A stretch of 22,502 nucleotides of DNA from a virus. A model generated the notes under the pieces. That model saw only the letters and a program-made list of their open reading frames with translations. It was not told the origin of the DNA and ran no database searches. Shown here piece by piece: positions 1-7,636 of this stretch (positions are counted from its first letter, which is position 1; the number at the start of each line of letters is the position of its first letter). Where the stretch lies: IMG/VR virus record IMGVR_UViG_3300012928_000047, positions 1 to 22,502 of that record; one strand, given 5' to 3'. The position numbers were made by a program, and so were the translations under genes.

Positions 1-27
1 ACCTGTTCTAGATGTATTCTGACGAGC

Positions 28-1074
28 TTATGAAGCAGCAGACTTGCGGCACTCAAACTCTTTTACAAGGTAGTTGACCTCACGATTGCTGGCATCGATG
101 AACTTACGGTAGTTCTTGTCAACGATAGAGAAGTCAATCTCTGTCTCTGTTCTCTCCGCATACTCAACCCAGAATGATTCGATGACTTTGCTTACAGATT
201 TGTGGTCAACAACAGCAATGTCAAGGTCAGGATCATCGATCTCGATGTAAGTAGGATTCTCGTATGCATCCTTGCTTGCTTGATTCTGAAGGTTGTCCTG
301 AAGTGCTGTATCTGTCTCTGCCTCTTCGATGTCATTCTGTTCGTAACTAGGAACATCAAGGTGTGCAGGGTCATCACCGTCGATACCCTGTGAATCAGTG
401 TCATCGTAGGTATACTCTTGCTCATCAGAGTCATTGTCACCAGGGTCAACCATGTCAACAGTTTGGTCGCCGCCAGACTGTGCACTTGCATCTTCTGGTG
501 CCTTCTGGTTCTCTTGCTGTTCCTTACGCTTCTGTTGCTCAAGGTCGTAGATGACACGAGCAGCGTCAACACAGTCAGAGAAGGTCTCACACTCGTCAAC
601 TAGGTCAACGTACTGCTTCTCATCGCTCTGGAAAGGAATCATTGCATATGTACCGATCTTGAAGTGAAGATTGATACGGTCGATGAGTTTCAGTCTAGAA
701 AGATCAGTGTTCTGAACGTTGAAGAAGTCACGCTCATGAAGGTGTTGGTATCCACGGTAGAAACACTTGGATAGACCAGGGAATTTATACTTCATCTTCT
801 TCTCAATACGAGCATCCTCAGTCACGTTCACGTATGAACGGGGGATGTCGCTAGGAATTGCCTCTTGCTCAGTAGTAGGAGTGTAGAGTGCGTGTCCTAC
901 CTCGTGACCGACGAGCAAATCATATGTATCGTTGTCAAGGTCTTTCCAGATAGGAAGGACAAGTACGCGACGGTCAACGTCAAACGAAGCAGTCTCACAC
1001 ACGCGGTGCTCCACTACAAGATTTTCGGTAGCAAGCAGTTTAGCGAGGGTACCTTTGATTTCTTGAGTGGTCAT
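28..1074 (-). CDS. VWA-type zinc metallopeptidase, N-terminal part, ended by an in-frame TAA
   Basis: The protein carries a zincin motif HEVGH (His57, Glu58, His61, numbered from the ATG at 1074), followed by a TEDAR segment whose Glu86 could be a third zinc ligand. A very acidic, Asp/Gln-rich linker covers about residues 195-265. This layout fits the large cyanophage peptidases that carry a C-terminal von Willebrand A domain, but that domain is not visible here. The frame could start 16 codons upstream, but MTTQEIKG is a more natural start. Translation ends at a TAA at 28-30. Past that stop the same frame stays open to the window edge and reads ARQNTSRTG, which resembles my memory of the family where a Tyr-Ala-Arg follows. 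The gene may therefore be broken by a point change or a sequencing error. The substrate is unknown. Confidence 0.75.
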   Translation of the reverse strand: MTTQEIKGTLAKLLATENLVVEHRVCETASFDVDRRVLVLPIWKDLDNDTYDLLVGHEVGHALYTPTTEQEAIPSDIPRSYVNVTEDARIEKKMKYKFPGLSKCFYRGYQHLHERDFFNVQNTDLSRLKLIDRINLHFKIGTYAMIPFQSDEKQYVDLVDECETFSDCVDAARVIYDLEQQKRKEQQENQKAPEDASAQSGGDQTVDMVDPGDNDSDEQEYTYDDTDSQGIDGDDPAHLDVPSYEQNDIEEAETDTALQDNLQNQASKDAYENPTYIEIDDPDLDIAVVDHKSVSKVIESFWVEYAERTETEIDFSIVDKNYRKFIDASNREVNYLVKEFECRKSAAS

Positions 1075-1109
1075 GTAATTCTGTGTGTCTGTATATGGAT
1101 ATAATAATA

Positions 1110-1139
1110 CCCCTAGAGGCACCTGTGTGCTCCTAGGGG
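1110..1139 (-). terminator. hairpin between the 63-residue gene and the metallopeptidase gene
   Basis: A 30-base inverted repeat has arms CCCCTAGAGGCAC and GTGCTCCTAGGGG around a 4-base loop. The outer 7 and inner 4 pairs match, with one wobble and one mismatch between them. On the minus strand the stem is followed by TATTATTATAT, a weak U-rich tail. It sits just after the stop of the upstream gene, so it probably ends the gp55-gp47-gp46 transcript. Confidence 0.6.
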
Positions 1140-1157
1140 ACGGTTTGTGAACTGTCT

Positions 1158-1349
1158 CTAGTCTAACCTAGCGTTTTGTTCCATTTCCATCCTTTCACTT
1201 ACAAGAATATCATAGAAAATATCTGCGAGTGTGATGGCATGCTCTGCTTTAGACAAGTCTGGTTGTTGCTTAGCATAGGCAGATAACGCCTCGTACAAGA
1301 TTTGGGTATCATTATACCCAATATCAATCTTCTCTCCTTCCCTCGCCAT
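1158..1349 (-). CDS. small cyanophage protein of unknown function (63 aa)
   Basis: I do not recognise a domain. The 63-residue product is mostly predicted helix, with a repeated pattern of Ala, Leu and acidic residues and no Cys or membrane segment. The ATG at 1349 has a GAGAGG ribosome-binding sequence about 10 bases upstream and lies inside the 3' end of the small membrane protein gene, overlapping it by 26 bases. It is the last gene before the hairpin at 1110-1139 and looks like the distal member of the gp46 operon. Confidence 0.7.
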   Translation of the reverse strand: MAREGEKIDIGYNDTQILYEALSAYAKQQPDLSKAEHAITLADIFYDILVSERMEMEQNARLD

Positions 1350-1488
1350 GTCCTAGGTACCTCTCTGGTTCTTTTAGTGAATCGATCATAAAATATGTGA
1401 TGGGAAATAAAATTAACGCACCGAGTATACAGGGTATAACGGGTTTGTTCAACATCACTCCGACATATTCTGCGATTTGTAGCATCAT
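1324..1488 (-). CDS. single-pass small membrane protein (54 aa)
   Basis: This gene was found by hand translation. It reads MMLQIAEYVGVMLNKPV and continues through one hydrophobic segment at about residues 16-34 (PVIPCILGALILFPITYF), then a charged tail ending GRRED. Two adjacent in-frame ATG codons (1488 and 1485) overlap the TGA of gp46, so translation is probably coupled to it. It also overlaps the next gene by 26 bases. The function is unknown; the arrangement with gene overlaps on both sides argues that it is a real gene. Confidence 0.6.
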   Translation of the reverse strand: MMLQIAEYVGVMLNKPVIPCILGALILFPITYFMIDSLKEPERYLGHGEGRRED

Positions 1489-3194
1489 TCTTCTGTCATC
1501 TGAGAGAAATCGTTCGGTTTATCAAAGGTCACAGTGCGATTAAACTTATCGAGAAGGATTTCGCCCTTATGACTGATGATAAACAGATTGGTATTGTCAC
1601 CCAGACCTTTCAAAATCTTGAATAGTTCGTCAGTTGCAGAACTATCAAGAGAAGAATCAAATACCTCATCAAGAATCAAGAGATTACAACTTGTACTGTT
1701 CTTAAGTTTGGCAATCGCTCGCCAAGTAAAGAGTAATGCAAGGTCAATCTTTTGTTTCTCACCTTCAGAAAAAGATGCATAGGAAAATACATCTCTAAAA
1801 CGTGATTTGATGACTTCATTGAACTCTTCGTCAAGTGTGAAGTTGACAAAGAAGTCCATTTCAGATAGGTATTTATTAATTTTTAAGTTGATGGTTGGAA
1901 TGAACTTATTAATGATCTTGGTTTTGATGCCACCATCCTTTAATAGGTTACCAACAACTTTTAGATTGTCAAACCTAGCACCAACCTGAGCACACTCTGC
2001 CTGTTTCTCATCTCTTGCTACTAGGAATGCGTTTAGACTATCACGTTCCTTGTCAACATTAGGCGTACCCTTGTTGAGTTCTTCTGTTAGACGATTGTTT
2101 TCCTTAGACAGGTTGTTCTCCTCGCGGAGCATGGAAGAAATCGTATAACGTTTGTCCGTGATGTCCATATTGATTGAATCAATAGTGGAGATCTGTGTGG
2201 TGATCAACTCTATTTTAGATTTTAGATCAGTTAACGCTGTATTGTATTTGAGGATACGCTCATTAAGTGTACCACACTGTTCTTCTTTCCATTTAGTATC
2301 AATGGTTTGTGAGCATGTGGGACACTCATCGTTATCGTTGTAGAACTTAAGATCTTTCTTTCCTTTACGGAAGTTGTAATTAATTTTACTCTGAAGTTCT
2401 TTGAGTTTTTCCATATTACTGGTCAGTTCCCCATGTTTCAGGGTTTCTGGTTCCAGTTTCATGATTGCAGTATCAAGTGCTGCTACCTCTGAATTGATTT
2501 CAGAGATACGTTGTAGATTTGCAGAGATCTTTTCCTGCTTTTCTTTATTATATTTGCCTGACTGTGCCTCTAATTGATCTATAAATGCTGTCTTTAGATC
2601 TACTTCCTTCTGTGCCATCTCCAACAGATGAGAGCAGTCTTTAATCTCTTCTTTAGTGTCCTTGACTCGATCTTTTAGGATCGCATTCATCCGCGAGAAG
2701 ACTTGAATGTCGAGAAGATCTTCGATAACCTCCCTTCTATGCGGAGCAGACAGTTGCATGAAAGGAACAAAAGTGCTACTACCAAGAATAACAACCTGAG
2801 TGAAAGACTTGAAGTTAAGTTTAAGTATGCTCTGCTCAAGGTATTTCTGATAGTCCTTGTTCGCGGCATCCTGATCGATAAGCGATCCGTTACGGTAGAT
2901 TTCAAATACATTGGGTTTGATACCGCGTATTACTTGGTACTCTACACTGCCGATTCGGAAATCAATCGAAACTACACATTCCTTTTCGTTTACACTGTTG
3001 ATCAGTTGACCCTTCTTAATCTGACGGAAGGGTTTATTAAACAAAACAAAGGTCAGTGCGTCTAGCATCGTGGACTTACCTGCACCGTTCCTACCAATCA
3101 CAAGTGTGGAAGGAGACTTTACTAGGTCAAGTTCAATAAAGTTATTGCCAGTGGAGAGAAAGTTCTTCCAACGCAATTTTTCAAATACAATCAT
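1485..3194 (-). CDS. 46: gp46 recombination endonuclease subunit, Rad50/SbcC-like ATPase
   Basis: In T4, gp46 and gp47 form a Rad50-Mre11-like nuclease that resects DNA ends for recombination-dependent replication and degrades host DNA. The 569-residue protein shows the family parts in order: Walker A GRNGAGKS at 34-41, a coiled-coil arm from about 180, a zinc-hook CPTC at 291-294, a second coiled-coil arm to about 400, the ABC signature FSEGEKQ at 475-481, Walker B LLILDE at 505-510 and the switch SHK at 541-543. Its length is close to T4 gp46 (560). The ATG overlaps the stop of the 94-residue gene by 4 bases (ATGA), and its own stop overlaps a small membrane protein gene. Confidence 0.97.
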   Translation of the reverse strand: MIVFEKLRWKNFLSTGNNFIELDLVKSPSTLVIGRNGAGKSTMLDALTFVLFNKPFRQIKKGQLINSVNEKECVVSIDFRIGSVEYQVIRGIKPNVFEIYRNGSLIDQDAANKDYQKYLEQSILKLNFKSFTQVVILGSSTFVPFMQLSAPHRREVIEDLLDIQVFSRMNAILKDRVKDTKEEIKDCSHLLEMAQKEVDLKTAFIDQLEAQSGKYNKEKQEKISANLQRISEINSEVAALDTAIMKLEPETLKHGELTSNMEKLKELQSKINYNFRKGKKDLKFYNDNDECPTCSQTIDTKWKEEQCGTLNERILKYNTALTDLKSKIELITTQISTIDSINMDITDKRYTISSMLREENNLSKENNRLTEELNKGTPNVDKERDSLNAFLVARDEKQAECAQVGARFDNLKVVGNLLKDGGIKTKIINKFIPTINLKINKYLSEMDFFVNFTLDEEFNEVIKSRFRDVFSYASFSEGEKQKIDLALLFTWRAIAKLKNSTSCNLLILDEVFDSSLDSSATDELFKILKGLGDNTNLFIISHKGEILLDKFNRTVTFDKPNDFSQMTEE

Positions 3195-3475
3195 GCTTTA
3201 GGAATGTCTTCTAAGTCTTCTTCAGGTGGTGGAACGATAATGTCATCAGGAGTGATGATGGTAAACATGTATCCGTGCATAGCACAGTTGTCTTTTACCA
3301 CGTCACTCTCAACCTCGGTCACTGTTAGTGCACGAGCAAATCCATTTGCTTCCAGGAGACTATAATACCTGACAGCATCGTCCTTGTCAACGAACATAGT
3401 TACAACTTGACGCCCGTCCGAATCATCTTTTACAGCGTAAACGCCGCCAGTTGCATCATCTGTTAGTACAAACAT
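3191..3475 (-). CDS. DUF3110-like protein between gp47 and gp46
   Basis: This 94-residue acidic protein has a pattern that I associate with DUF3110, a small family of cyanobacteria and plant plastids. The pattern is an N-terminal beta strand (MFVLTDD), then GRQVVTMFVDKDDAVRYYSLLEANGF, then a Cys followed by a GY...TIITPDDIIVPPP ending. No biochemical role is known to me. Its ATG shares a base with the gp47 stop (TAATG), and its stop overlaps the gp46 start by 4 bases. It is therefore locked between the two nuclease subunits and is probably made with them. The family call is from memory of the profile, not a search. Confidence 0.6.
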   Translation of the reverse strand: MFVLTDDATGGVYAVKDDSDGRQVVTMFVDKDDAVRYYSLLEANGFARALTVTEVESDVVKDNCAMHGYMFTIITPDDIIVPPPEEDLEDIPKA

Positions 3476-4497
3476 TATTGCTGTGCTTCCAAGTACAAGG
3501 ATTTGAGTATAGCAAAGACATCATCTTTGTTGTCCAGATCAGACACACATCTTTCTAGAGTTGTGAGAGTGTCCTCAGTTTCAATAGCATCATCTACATC
3601 ACCAAGATCGACCGTAAGATCTTCAATGATCTTAAGATCTGCACAACCAATAGTTTGTAACTGCTGGACTACCTGATCAAATTTAACCTGATCGGTTTTC
3701 TTTTCGACAATGAGTTTGACAAAGGATCCCTTGAGATTTTTAGGGAGTTTAAGTTCTTGCGTATCGTCATAGTACACCTTCTGGAAGATGTCATATGGGT
3801 TAGGGAAGAACGTCAGTTTCAGAGTATCAGTATTTAGTACATGGAAACCACGCTTCTGTGCGTAGTCACCCCAATAAAGTTGGTACGGGTTGCCGAGGTA
3901 GTTAACATTACCTCTGCGGGACTTCATGTGAAAATGTCCTGAGCAGACCAGATCAAATTTGTCAAAGGGGGTGGGGTCATCTCCGTGGTCCATGAAGTGA
4001 CCTGGGATAGCTTCAAAACCATTAAGCTCAAGATGCCCCATACAGACAGTTGCATCACTTTTATCAACAAAATCCATGGAACTCTTTCGGTTCTCATCAC
4101 ATATCCAAGGAAGAAGAAGTATGTCACGACCACCAAAGTTATACTGACAAGGTTCGTGAACGACTGATATGTTGGTATACTCTGAGAGTAATAGTTCGGG
4201 TGCATTAACACGTAGAGTGTTCTTGTAGTAAATGTCATGATTGCCTACAAGCATGTGCATGGTGACACCTCTCTCTTGTAGAGGAGTGAACCACATTTCT
4301 TTTGCAGCATCCAGAGATGCAAAGTTAATACTTTTTCGCTTATCAAAAGTATCACCAAGACATATAATCTCAGTGATACCATGCTTATCAATAAATGGAA
4401 TGACGACGTTGTTATAAAATTTCTTGTACTTGTCAACGAATACTTGGTTGTCATTCCGTACACCAAAGTGCTGATCAGTTATTAGTAGGACTTTCAT
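3475..4497 (-). CDS. 47: gp47 recombination endonuclease subunit, Mre11/SbcD-like phosphoesterase
   Basis: This is the nuclease partner of gp46. Numbered from the ATG at 4497 (340 residues), the calcineurin-type metal-binding motifs are all present: Asp8 and His10 in ITDQH, Asp49 in LGDTFD, Asn86-His87 in GNHD, His155 in GHLE, and His188 and His190 in GHFH. The reading frame extends 11 codons further upstream, but MKVLLITDQHFG is the normal family start and has a GAGT sequence 8 bases before it. It begins inside the end of the preceding 63-residue gene (23-base overlap). T4 gp47 is 339 residues, which matches. Confidence 0.97.
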   Translation of the reverse strand: MKVLLITDQHFGVRNDNQVFVDKYKKFYNNVVIPFIDKHGITEIICLGDTFDKRKSINFASLDAAKEMWFTPLQERGVTMHMLVGNHDIYYKNTLRVNAPELLLSEYTNISVVHEPCQYNFGGRDILLLPWICDENRKSSMDFVDKSDATVCMGHLELNGFEAIPGHFMDHGDDPTPFDKFDLVCSGHFHMKSRRGNVNYLGNPYQLYWGDYAQKRGFHVLNTDTLKLTFFPNPYDIFQKVYYDDTQELKLPKNLKGSFVKLIVEKKTDQVKFDQVVQQLQTIGCADLKIIEDLTVDLGDVDDAIETEDTLTTLERCVSDLDNKDDVFAILKSLYLEAQQ

Positions 4498-4666
4498 AGG
4501 GGTACTCAATAACGATACGTCGTGACTCATTACCTCTTGAGTCTACCACAATTACCTCCGAAGCGGTACCCCCAACAAATTCACTTAACTGATCTATAAG
4601 TTCTGCCTTGCGGTCTGTGCACTTGTTACAGAGTTTACCACCCCAGTAGTCTGATGTATAACTCAT
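4475..4666 (-). CDS. small protein with one CxxC pair, unknown function (63 aa)
   Basis: No family is recognised. The N-terminal part contains Cys-Asn-Lys-Cys at 13-16, which could be half of a metal site, and the rest is a short helix followed by beta strands rich in Val and Ile. Its ATG shares a base with the stop of the preceding gene (TAATG), with GAGGG about 9 bases upstream. Its 3' end overlaps the gp47 start by 23 bases, so it is likely translated with gp47. Confidence 0.7.
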   Translation of the reverse strand: MSYTSDYWGGKLCNKCTDRKAELIDQLSEFVGGTASEVIVVDSRGNESRRIVIEYPYESPTNN

Positions 4667-4935
4667 TAGAGTTTACCCTCAACGATACCTTTACCGACAA
4701 CCCTGACGCTACCCTCAGGCCATCCTTCTTGCTCACACTTGAGGTGCCAACGGGTCATCTCAATAGCACCATCACGTACACCAGCGGTGAGCATTTGACG
4801 CCCTGCTGTGGTCATTGTAGAGAAGAGACCAAAACGTGTCTCCCATACCCAGAAGCAGTCGTCGATAAGTTCAGCACCATCAGGCACCGTCACTTCCTCC
4901 GTCTTCTCCGTCGGTTGTGTCTGTTGTGTCTCCAT
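4666..4935 (-). CDS. conserved cyanophage protein of unknown function (89 aa)
   Basis: The product starts METQQTQPTEKTEE, a polar acidic tail, followed by a Trp-rich folded part (WVWETRFGLFSTMTTAGRQM) and an ending GIVEGKL. I chose the ATG at 4935. The frame extends upstream only through a GTG inside the preceding gene, and those extra residues look like translated overlap. The 5' end overlaps the 83-residue gene by 56 bases in another frame. No domain can be named; the position just before gp47 suggests a replication or recombination-phase gene. Confidence 0.65.
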   Translation of the reverse strand: METQQTQPTEKTEEVTVPDGAELIDDCFWVWETRFGLFSTMTTAGRQMLTAGVRDGAIEMTRWHLKCEQEGWPEGSVRVVGKGIVEGKL

Positions 4936-5131
4936 CTTTTTTGTTAAATCCAAAGGGTCCGATTTTGTTTGCAGCACGCTCACGCATAACTGCACCAGTA
5001 AGTGCTTCCATTACTTTCAGCACGTCCTCAGCACGACCTTCAATACGTTGTGAAACGAAGTCGTACTTAGCAAAGAAATCATCAGCGACATCTTTGTAGT
5101 CTTCTACCGAGATTGGTTTGTCCTTACTCAT
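4880..5131 (-). CDS. small acidic-tailed protein, unknown function (83 aa)
   Basis: The first 60 residues look helical (SVEDYKDVADDFFAKYDFVS onward), and the last 20 are a disordered Asp/Gly/Thr tail. The ATG has GAGGA about 8 bases upstream and follows the gp55 stop by two bases. Its acidic tail is encoded in DNA that also encodes the N-terminus of the next gene in another frame. The function is unknown. Confidence 0.7.
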   Translation of the reverse strand: MSKDKPISVEDYKDVADDFFAKYDFVSQRIEGRAEDVLKVMEALTGAVMRERAANKIGPFGFNKKDGDTTDTTDGEDGGSDGA

Positions 5132-5133
5132 AA

Positions 5134-5610
5134 TTAATTCCTCATGTTGGATTCAATACGGTATTTGATGGAGTTCATTTCTGCATGACTATGTTCGCCA
5201 TCAGAGTGGAAGACTTCATCAAAACCTTTCTTCTCTATAAGTTTGTCTTTAATATCCATCTGCCGCTTCTCTTTAGAAATACGCCGCAAATAAGCATAGT
5301 AGACGATTTGAGTGAAATAAGCAAAGGGATTTGATGATTTTGCGGGATCAAAATTATCGATGTACTGTACACAATTTTCTATACCATCACCAATCATGTC
5401 TTCTTTGTACATGTAGTTGATGAAGTTTGGTCTATATGAAAGGTGAGTTGCAATCTTGAGAAAGCACTCACCGATATATTCTGTAATTCTTGGTTTTTTT
5501 AGACCACGTTCTTTGGCGACATGGACTCGTTTACGATACTTGACGAGTTCTTCAAGAAATTTCTTGTTGTCAACGTAGTGCTGTTTTTTCTTCGGAGCCA
5601 TAATTGCCAT
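5134..5610 (-). CDS. 55: gp55 late-transcription sigma factor
   Basis: T4 gp55 is a small sigma-like factor that binds host RNA polymerase core and recognises the TATAAATA late promoter, assisted by gp33 and the sliding clamp. The 158-residue product has the gp55 layout: a basic N-terminus (MAPKKKQHYVDNKKF), a sigma-2-like helical core with MIGDGIENCVQYIDNFDPAKS and NPFAYFTQIVYYAYLRRI at about 72-110, and a KRQMDIKDK segment. Starts at 5610 or 5601 (MAPKKK) are both possible. It stands alone behind a promoter-like sequence in the preceding gap, so it could be expressed before the late genes that depend on it. Target promoters occur elsewhere in this window. Confidence 0.93.
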   Translation of the reverse strand: MAIMAPKKKQHYVDNKKFLEELVKYRKRVHVAKERGLKKPRITEYIGECFLKIATHLSYRPNFINYMYKEDMIGDGIENCVQYIDNFDPAKSSNPFAYFTQIVYYAYLRRISKEKRQMDIKDKLIEKKGFDEVFHSDGEHSHAEMNSIKYRIESNMRN

Positions 5611-5632
5611 GAGAACATTTGCACCTATAGAT

Positions 5633-5672
5633 ATTATACTACATTAATAGTGCTCATGTGTCAAGCTTGACA
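5633..5672 (-). promoter_or_regulatory. sigma-70-like promoter with palindromic -35 region, upstream of gp55
   Basis: Reading the minus strand, TTGACA lies at 5664-5659 and TATAAT at 5638-5633, with a long 20-base spacer. An overlapping TAGTAT (5641-5636) gives the standard 17-base spacing. The -35 is half of a perfect 14-base palindrome, TGTCAAGCTTGACA (5659-5672), which could also bind a dimeric regulator. The gp55 start follows about 25 bases downstream of the -10. Confidence 0.5.
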
Positions 5673-5707
5673 AAGTGACCAATACTAATTAAACTAACAC
5701 TGTAAGG

Positions 5708-5740
5708 GTTCAGAAGAGATCTATTAGCTCTTATCTGAAC
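5708..5740 (-). terminator. hairpin overlapping the stop of the 151-residue gene
   Basis: Arms GTTCAGAAGAG (5708-5718) and CTCTTATCTGAAC (5728-5740) pair with a 2-base bulge around a 9-base loop. The stop codon lies in the stem. The tail on the minus strand (CCCTTACAGTG) is not a clear U tract, so this is a weak terminator or an mRNA 3'-end structure separating the uvsW operon from gp55. Confidence 0.4.
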
Positions 5741-6179
5741 TAGGGGCATTGAATAATTTTTCTAAGAAGGACTTAGCAGTTGTAACTGAACCTAGAGAAC
5801 CCATGTTTTCACTGACTTCTCTATAGAAAGGATGTTCTTCTGACTTATCTTCTATTCCTTCTTCTGTTTTTAACCATCGTTTATATGCAGCGATACCTGT
5901 GGGACTCATAGGAGAGATGCACAGAATATCTTTCTCGGGAATAATGTAGAAGTGCTCATCCGAGAAGTATTGCCACTTAAGTAGACCGACGCCCACACCC
6001 ATCTGTCCTTGTTTCTCTACCTCTACTGCTTTACTTCTAGCAGGATGGGTAATAAAAACAATAGATGTACCTGGTGACTCAGCATCGTCCGTGACAATTA
6101 ACTCCCCCATGATTTCTTCACCTTGGGAGAGTTTAATGACGCCGTAGAATTCTTTGTCGTGTTGAATGTAATTAATCAT
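5724..6179 (-). CDS. conserved cyanophage protein of unknown function (151 aa)
   Basis: The N-terminal part (YGVIKLSQGEEIMGELIVTD) reads like alternating beta strands with a Gly-Glu-Glu turn, reminiscent of small beta-barrel (Sm-like) folds, but this is only a visual resemblance. A later segment (SPTGIAAYKRWLKTEEG) and the C-terminal KSFLEKLFNAPSS look helical. It starts inside the end of uvsW with a 4-base ATGA overlap and closes that operon. I do not recognise a function. Confidence 0.75.
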   Translation of the reverse strand: MINYIQHDKEFYGVIKLSQGEEIMGELIVTDDAESPGTSIVFITHPARSKAVEVEKQGQMGVGVGLLKWQYFSDEHFYIIPEKDILCISPMSPTGIAAYKRWLKTEEGIEDKSEEHPFYREVSENMGSLGSVTTAKSFLEKLFNAPSSDKS

Positions 6180-7636
6180 GTTTTGAATCTAATTTTCGAG
6201 ACTTCATAATTAAACTTTTCCTCTGTATAAATTTTGATTCTTTCAACCAAATGTCTCAGAGTGTAGTTTTGTCTTGATCCTCTAGAGCAATCATCAGCAA
6301 TATCATAAAGAACTGCTTGAGATTTATTTTCACCTTTCCGCAATACACGACCGATAGATTGTAGGTTTCGTACGCGGGACTTAGAAGGGGAAGCGAAAAT
6401 TATATTGTGGAGATTCCGAATATTAATACCAGTAGAGAAGGTCCCATAACTGGCAAGAATGATTGCGTTCGATTCTGTTTCGCAGATCTGACGCGCACGT
6501 TCACGTTCGGTAGTCTCAACACCACCGTGGATATAGAAAACCTTGCGGTCTTCTGTTACACAATTATTTAGCACTTCTAAAAGCGGGTCACCGTGCTTCT
6601 CCACGTAGTTGAATAGTATGAGTGTGTTGCCATCCAAGTCCTCTGCCAGTTTGGCGATGAACTTATTTCGCTTGGGATGTGATACAATGAAGTCCATCTC
6701 TTGCTGATAGGAATCAAATGGCACGTAACCATGCTGCAGGACTAAGCACTTCACTTTCAGTTTTGTCAAGGTACCTGCGTTCATTAAGTCGGCGGTCTTT
6801 GTCACCTGGTTACATTTACCAAAGAGTCCTTCAAGGACCAACTGATGTGTTTTCATTCCGTCAAGGGTCCCTGTCAGACCGATCCGATACCTAGCGTCAT
6901 GACACTTTGTCAGGATACCTGTCAAGGACTTTGCCTTGTATAGGTGCGCCTCGTCACCGATGATCACGTCGAAACGTTTGAAGAACTTCTTAGGTTCCTT
7001 ATAAATTGATTGCCAAGTAGATATAACAACAGGCGTCTCTACATATTTTTCTCTACCACCCATGATCTGATGGACATAATGATCCGCTGCCCATCCATAA
7101 TCCTTGAGGTCTTGTGTCAACTGTGACACCAGAGACGTGGTAGGTACAATGATTAGAATTTCTCTCTTATACTTCAGGTGCCATCTCAACAGGCAGTAGA
7201 TAATCAGGGATTTTCCTGATCCTGTGGGCGAGAGTAGAAGTTTGCGATTGTTCTTAAGAGCTGAGAATACTGCTTTGAGTTGGTAATCTCTGATTTTGAA
7301 AGGTAGGTTGAGAGACCCAACAAACCCCGCAACACTCTCAGGTGTGATGAAAGGGTCGGTATCGGTCGGTCTTCCATAGTGTTCACTGGTTTCAATGTTA
7401 TATATGTACCCTCTCTGTTTTAAGAAGTCTGTGACATAATCAAAAAGACCCGCGTATATCTCACCTGTTGCTGGTGAGTATAAACGAATCTTTCCATCCC
7501 ATACATGAGATCTATAGTGTGGCATATACTTTGCCCCTGGTACATCGAAGCAAAAATAATCTGCTAACTCCTGATGCACATGAGGTTCCGCGTTTACCTT
7601 GATGTAAACCTCATTCTTCTTAATGATTGTAGTCAT
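6176..7636 (-). CDS. uvsW: UvsW superfamily 2 DNA/RNA helicase
   Basis: T4 UvsW unwinds R-loops and branched DNA and drives branch migration, switching phage replication from origin-dependent to recombination-dependent mode. Numbered from the ATG at 7636 (486 residues), it has motif I SPTGSGKS at 136-143, motif II DEAH at 228-231, motif III TGT at 255-257 and motif VI QSIGRVLRKG at 426-435. The N-terminal 100 residues (HVWDGKIRLYSPATGEIYAG) match the UvsW DNA-binding domain. The codon before this ATG is TTG; I prefer the ATG because it forms TGATG with the uvsY stop. T4 UvsW is 503 residues. Confidence 0.96.
   Translation of the reverse strand: MTTIIKKNEVYIKVNAEPHVHQELADYFCFDVPGAKYMPHYRSHVWDGKIRLYSPATGEIYAGLFDYVTDFLKQRGYIYNIETSEHYGRPTDTDPFITPESVAGFVGSLNLPFKIRDYQLKAVFSALKNNRKLLLSPTGSGKSLIIYCLLRWHLKYKREILIIVPTTSLVSQLTQDLKDYGWAADHYVHQIMGGREKYVETPVVISTWQSIYKEPKKFFKRFDVIIGDEAHLYKAKSLTGILTKCHDARYRIGLTGTLDGMKTHQLVLEGLFGKCNQVTKTADLMNAGTLTKLKVKCLVLQHGYVPFDSYQQEMDFIVSHPKRNKFIAKLAEDLDGNTLILFNYVEKHGDPLLEVLNNCVTEDRKVFYIHGGVETTERERARQICETESNAIILASYGTFSTGINIRNLHNIIFASPSKSRVRNLQSIGRVLRKGENKSQAVLYDIADDCSRGSRQNYTLRHLVERIKIYTEEKFNYEVSKIRFKT

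Noticed and set aside
192-599. A 135-codon minus-strand frame inside the metallopeptidase gene
   Set aside because: Thr/Leu-rich shadow of the acidic linker in an alternative frame, with no support as a gene.
1870-1877. AATAAATA late-promoter-like octamer on the minus strand inside gp46
   Set aside because: No gene start follows within a leader-length distance, so it is likely a chance AT-rich match.
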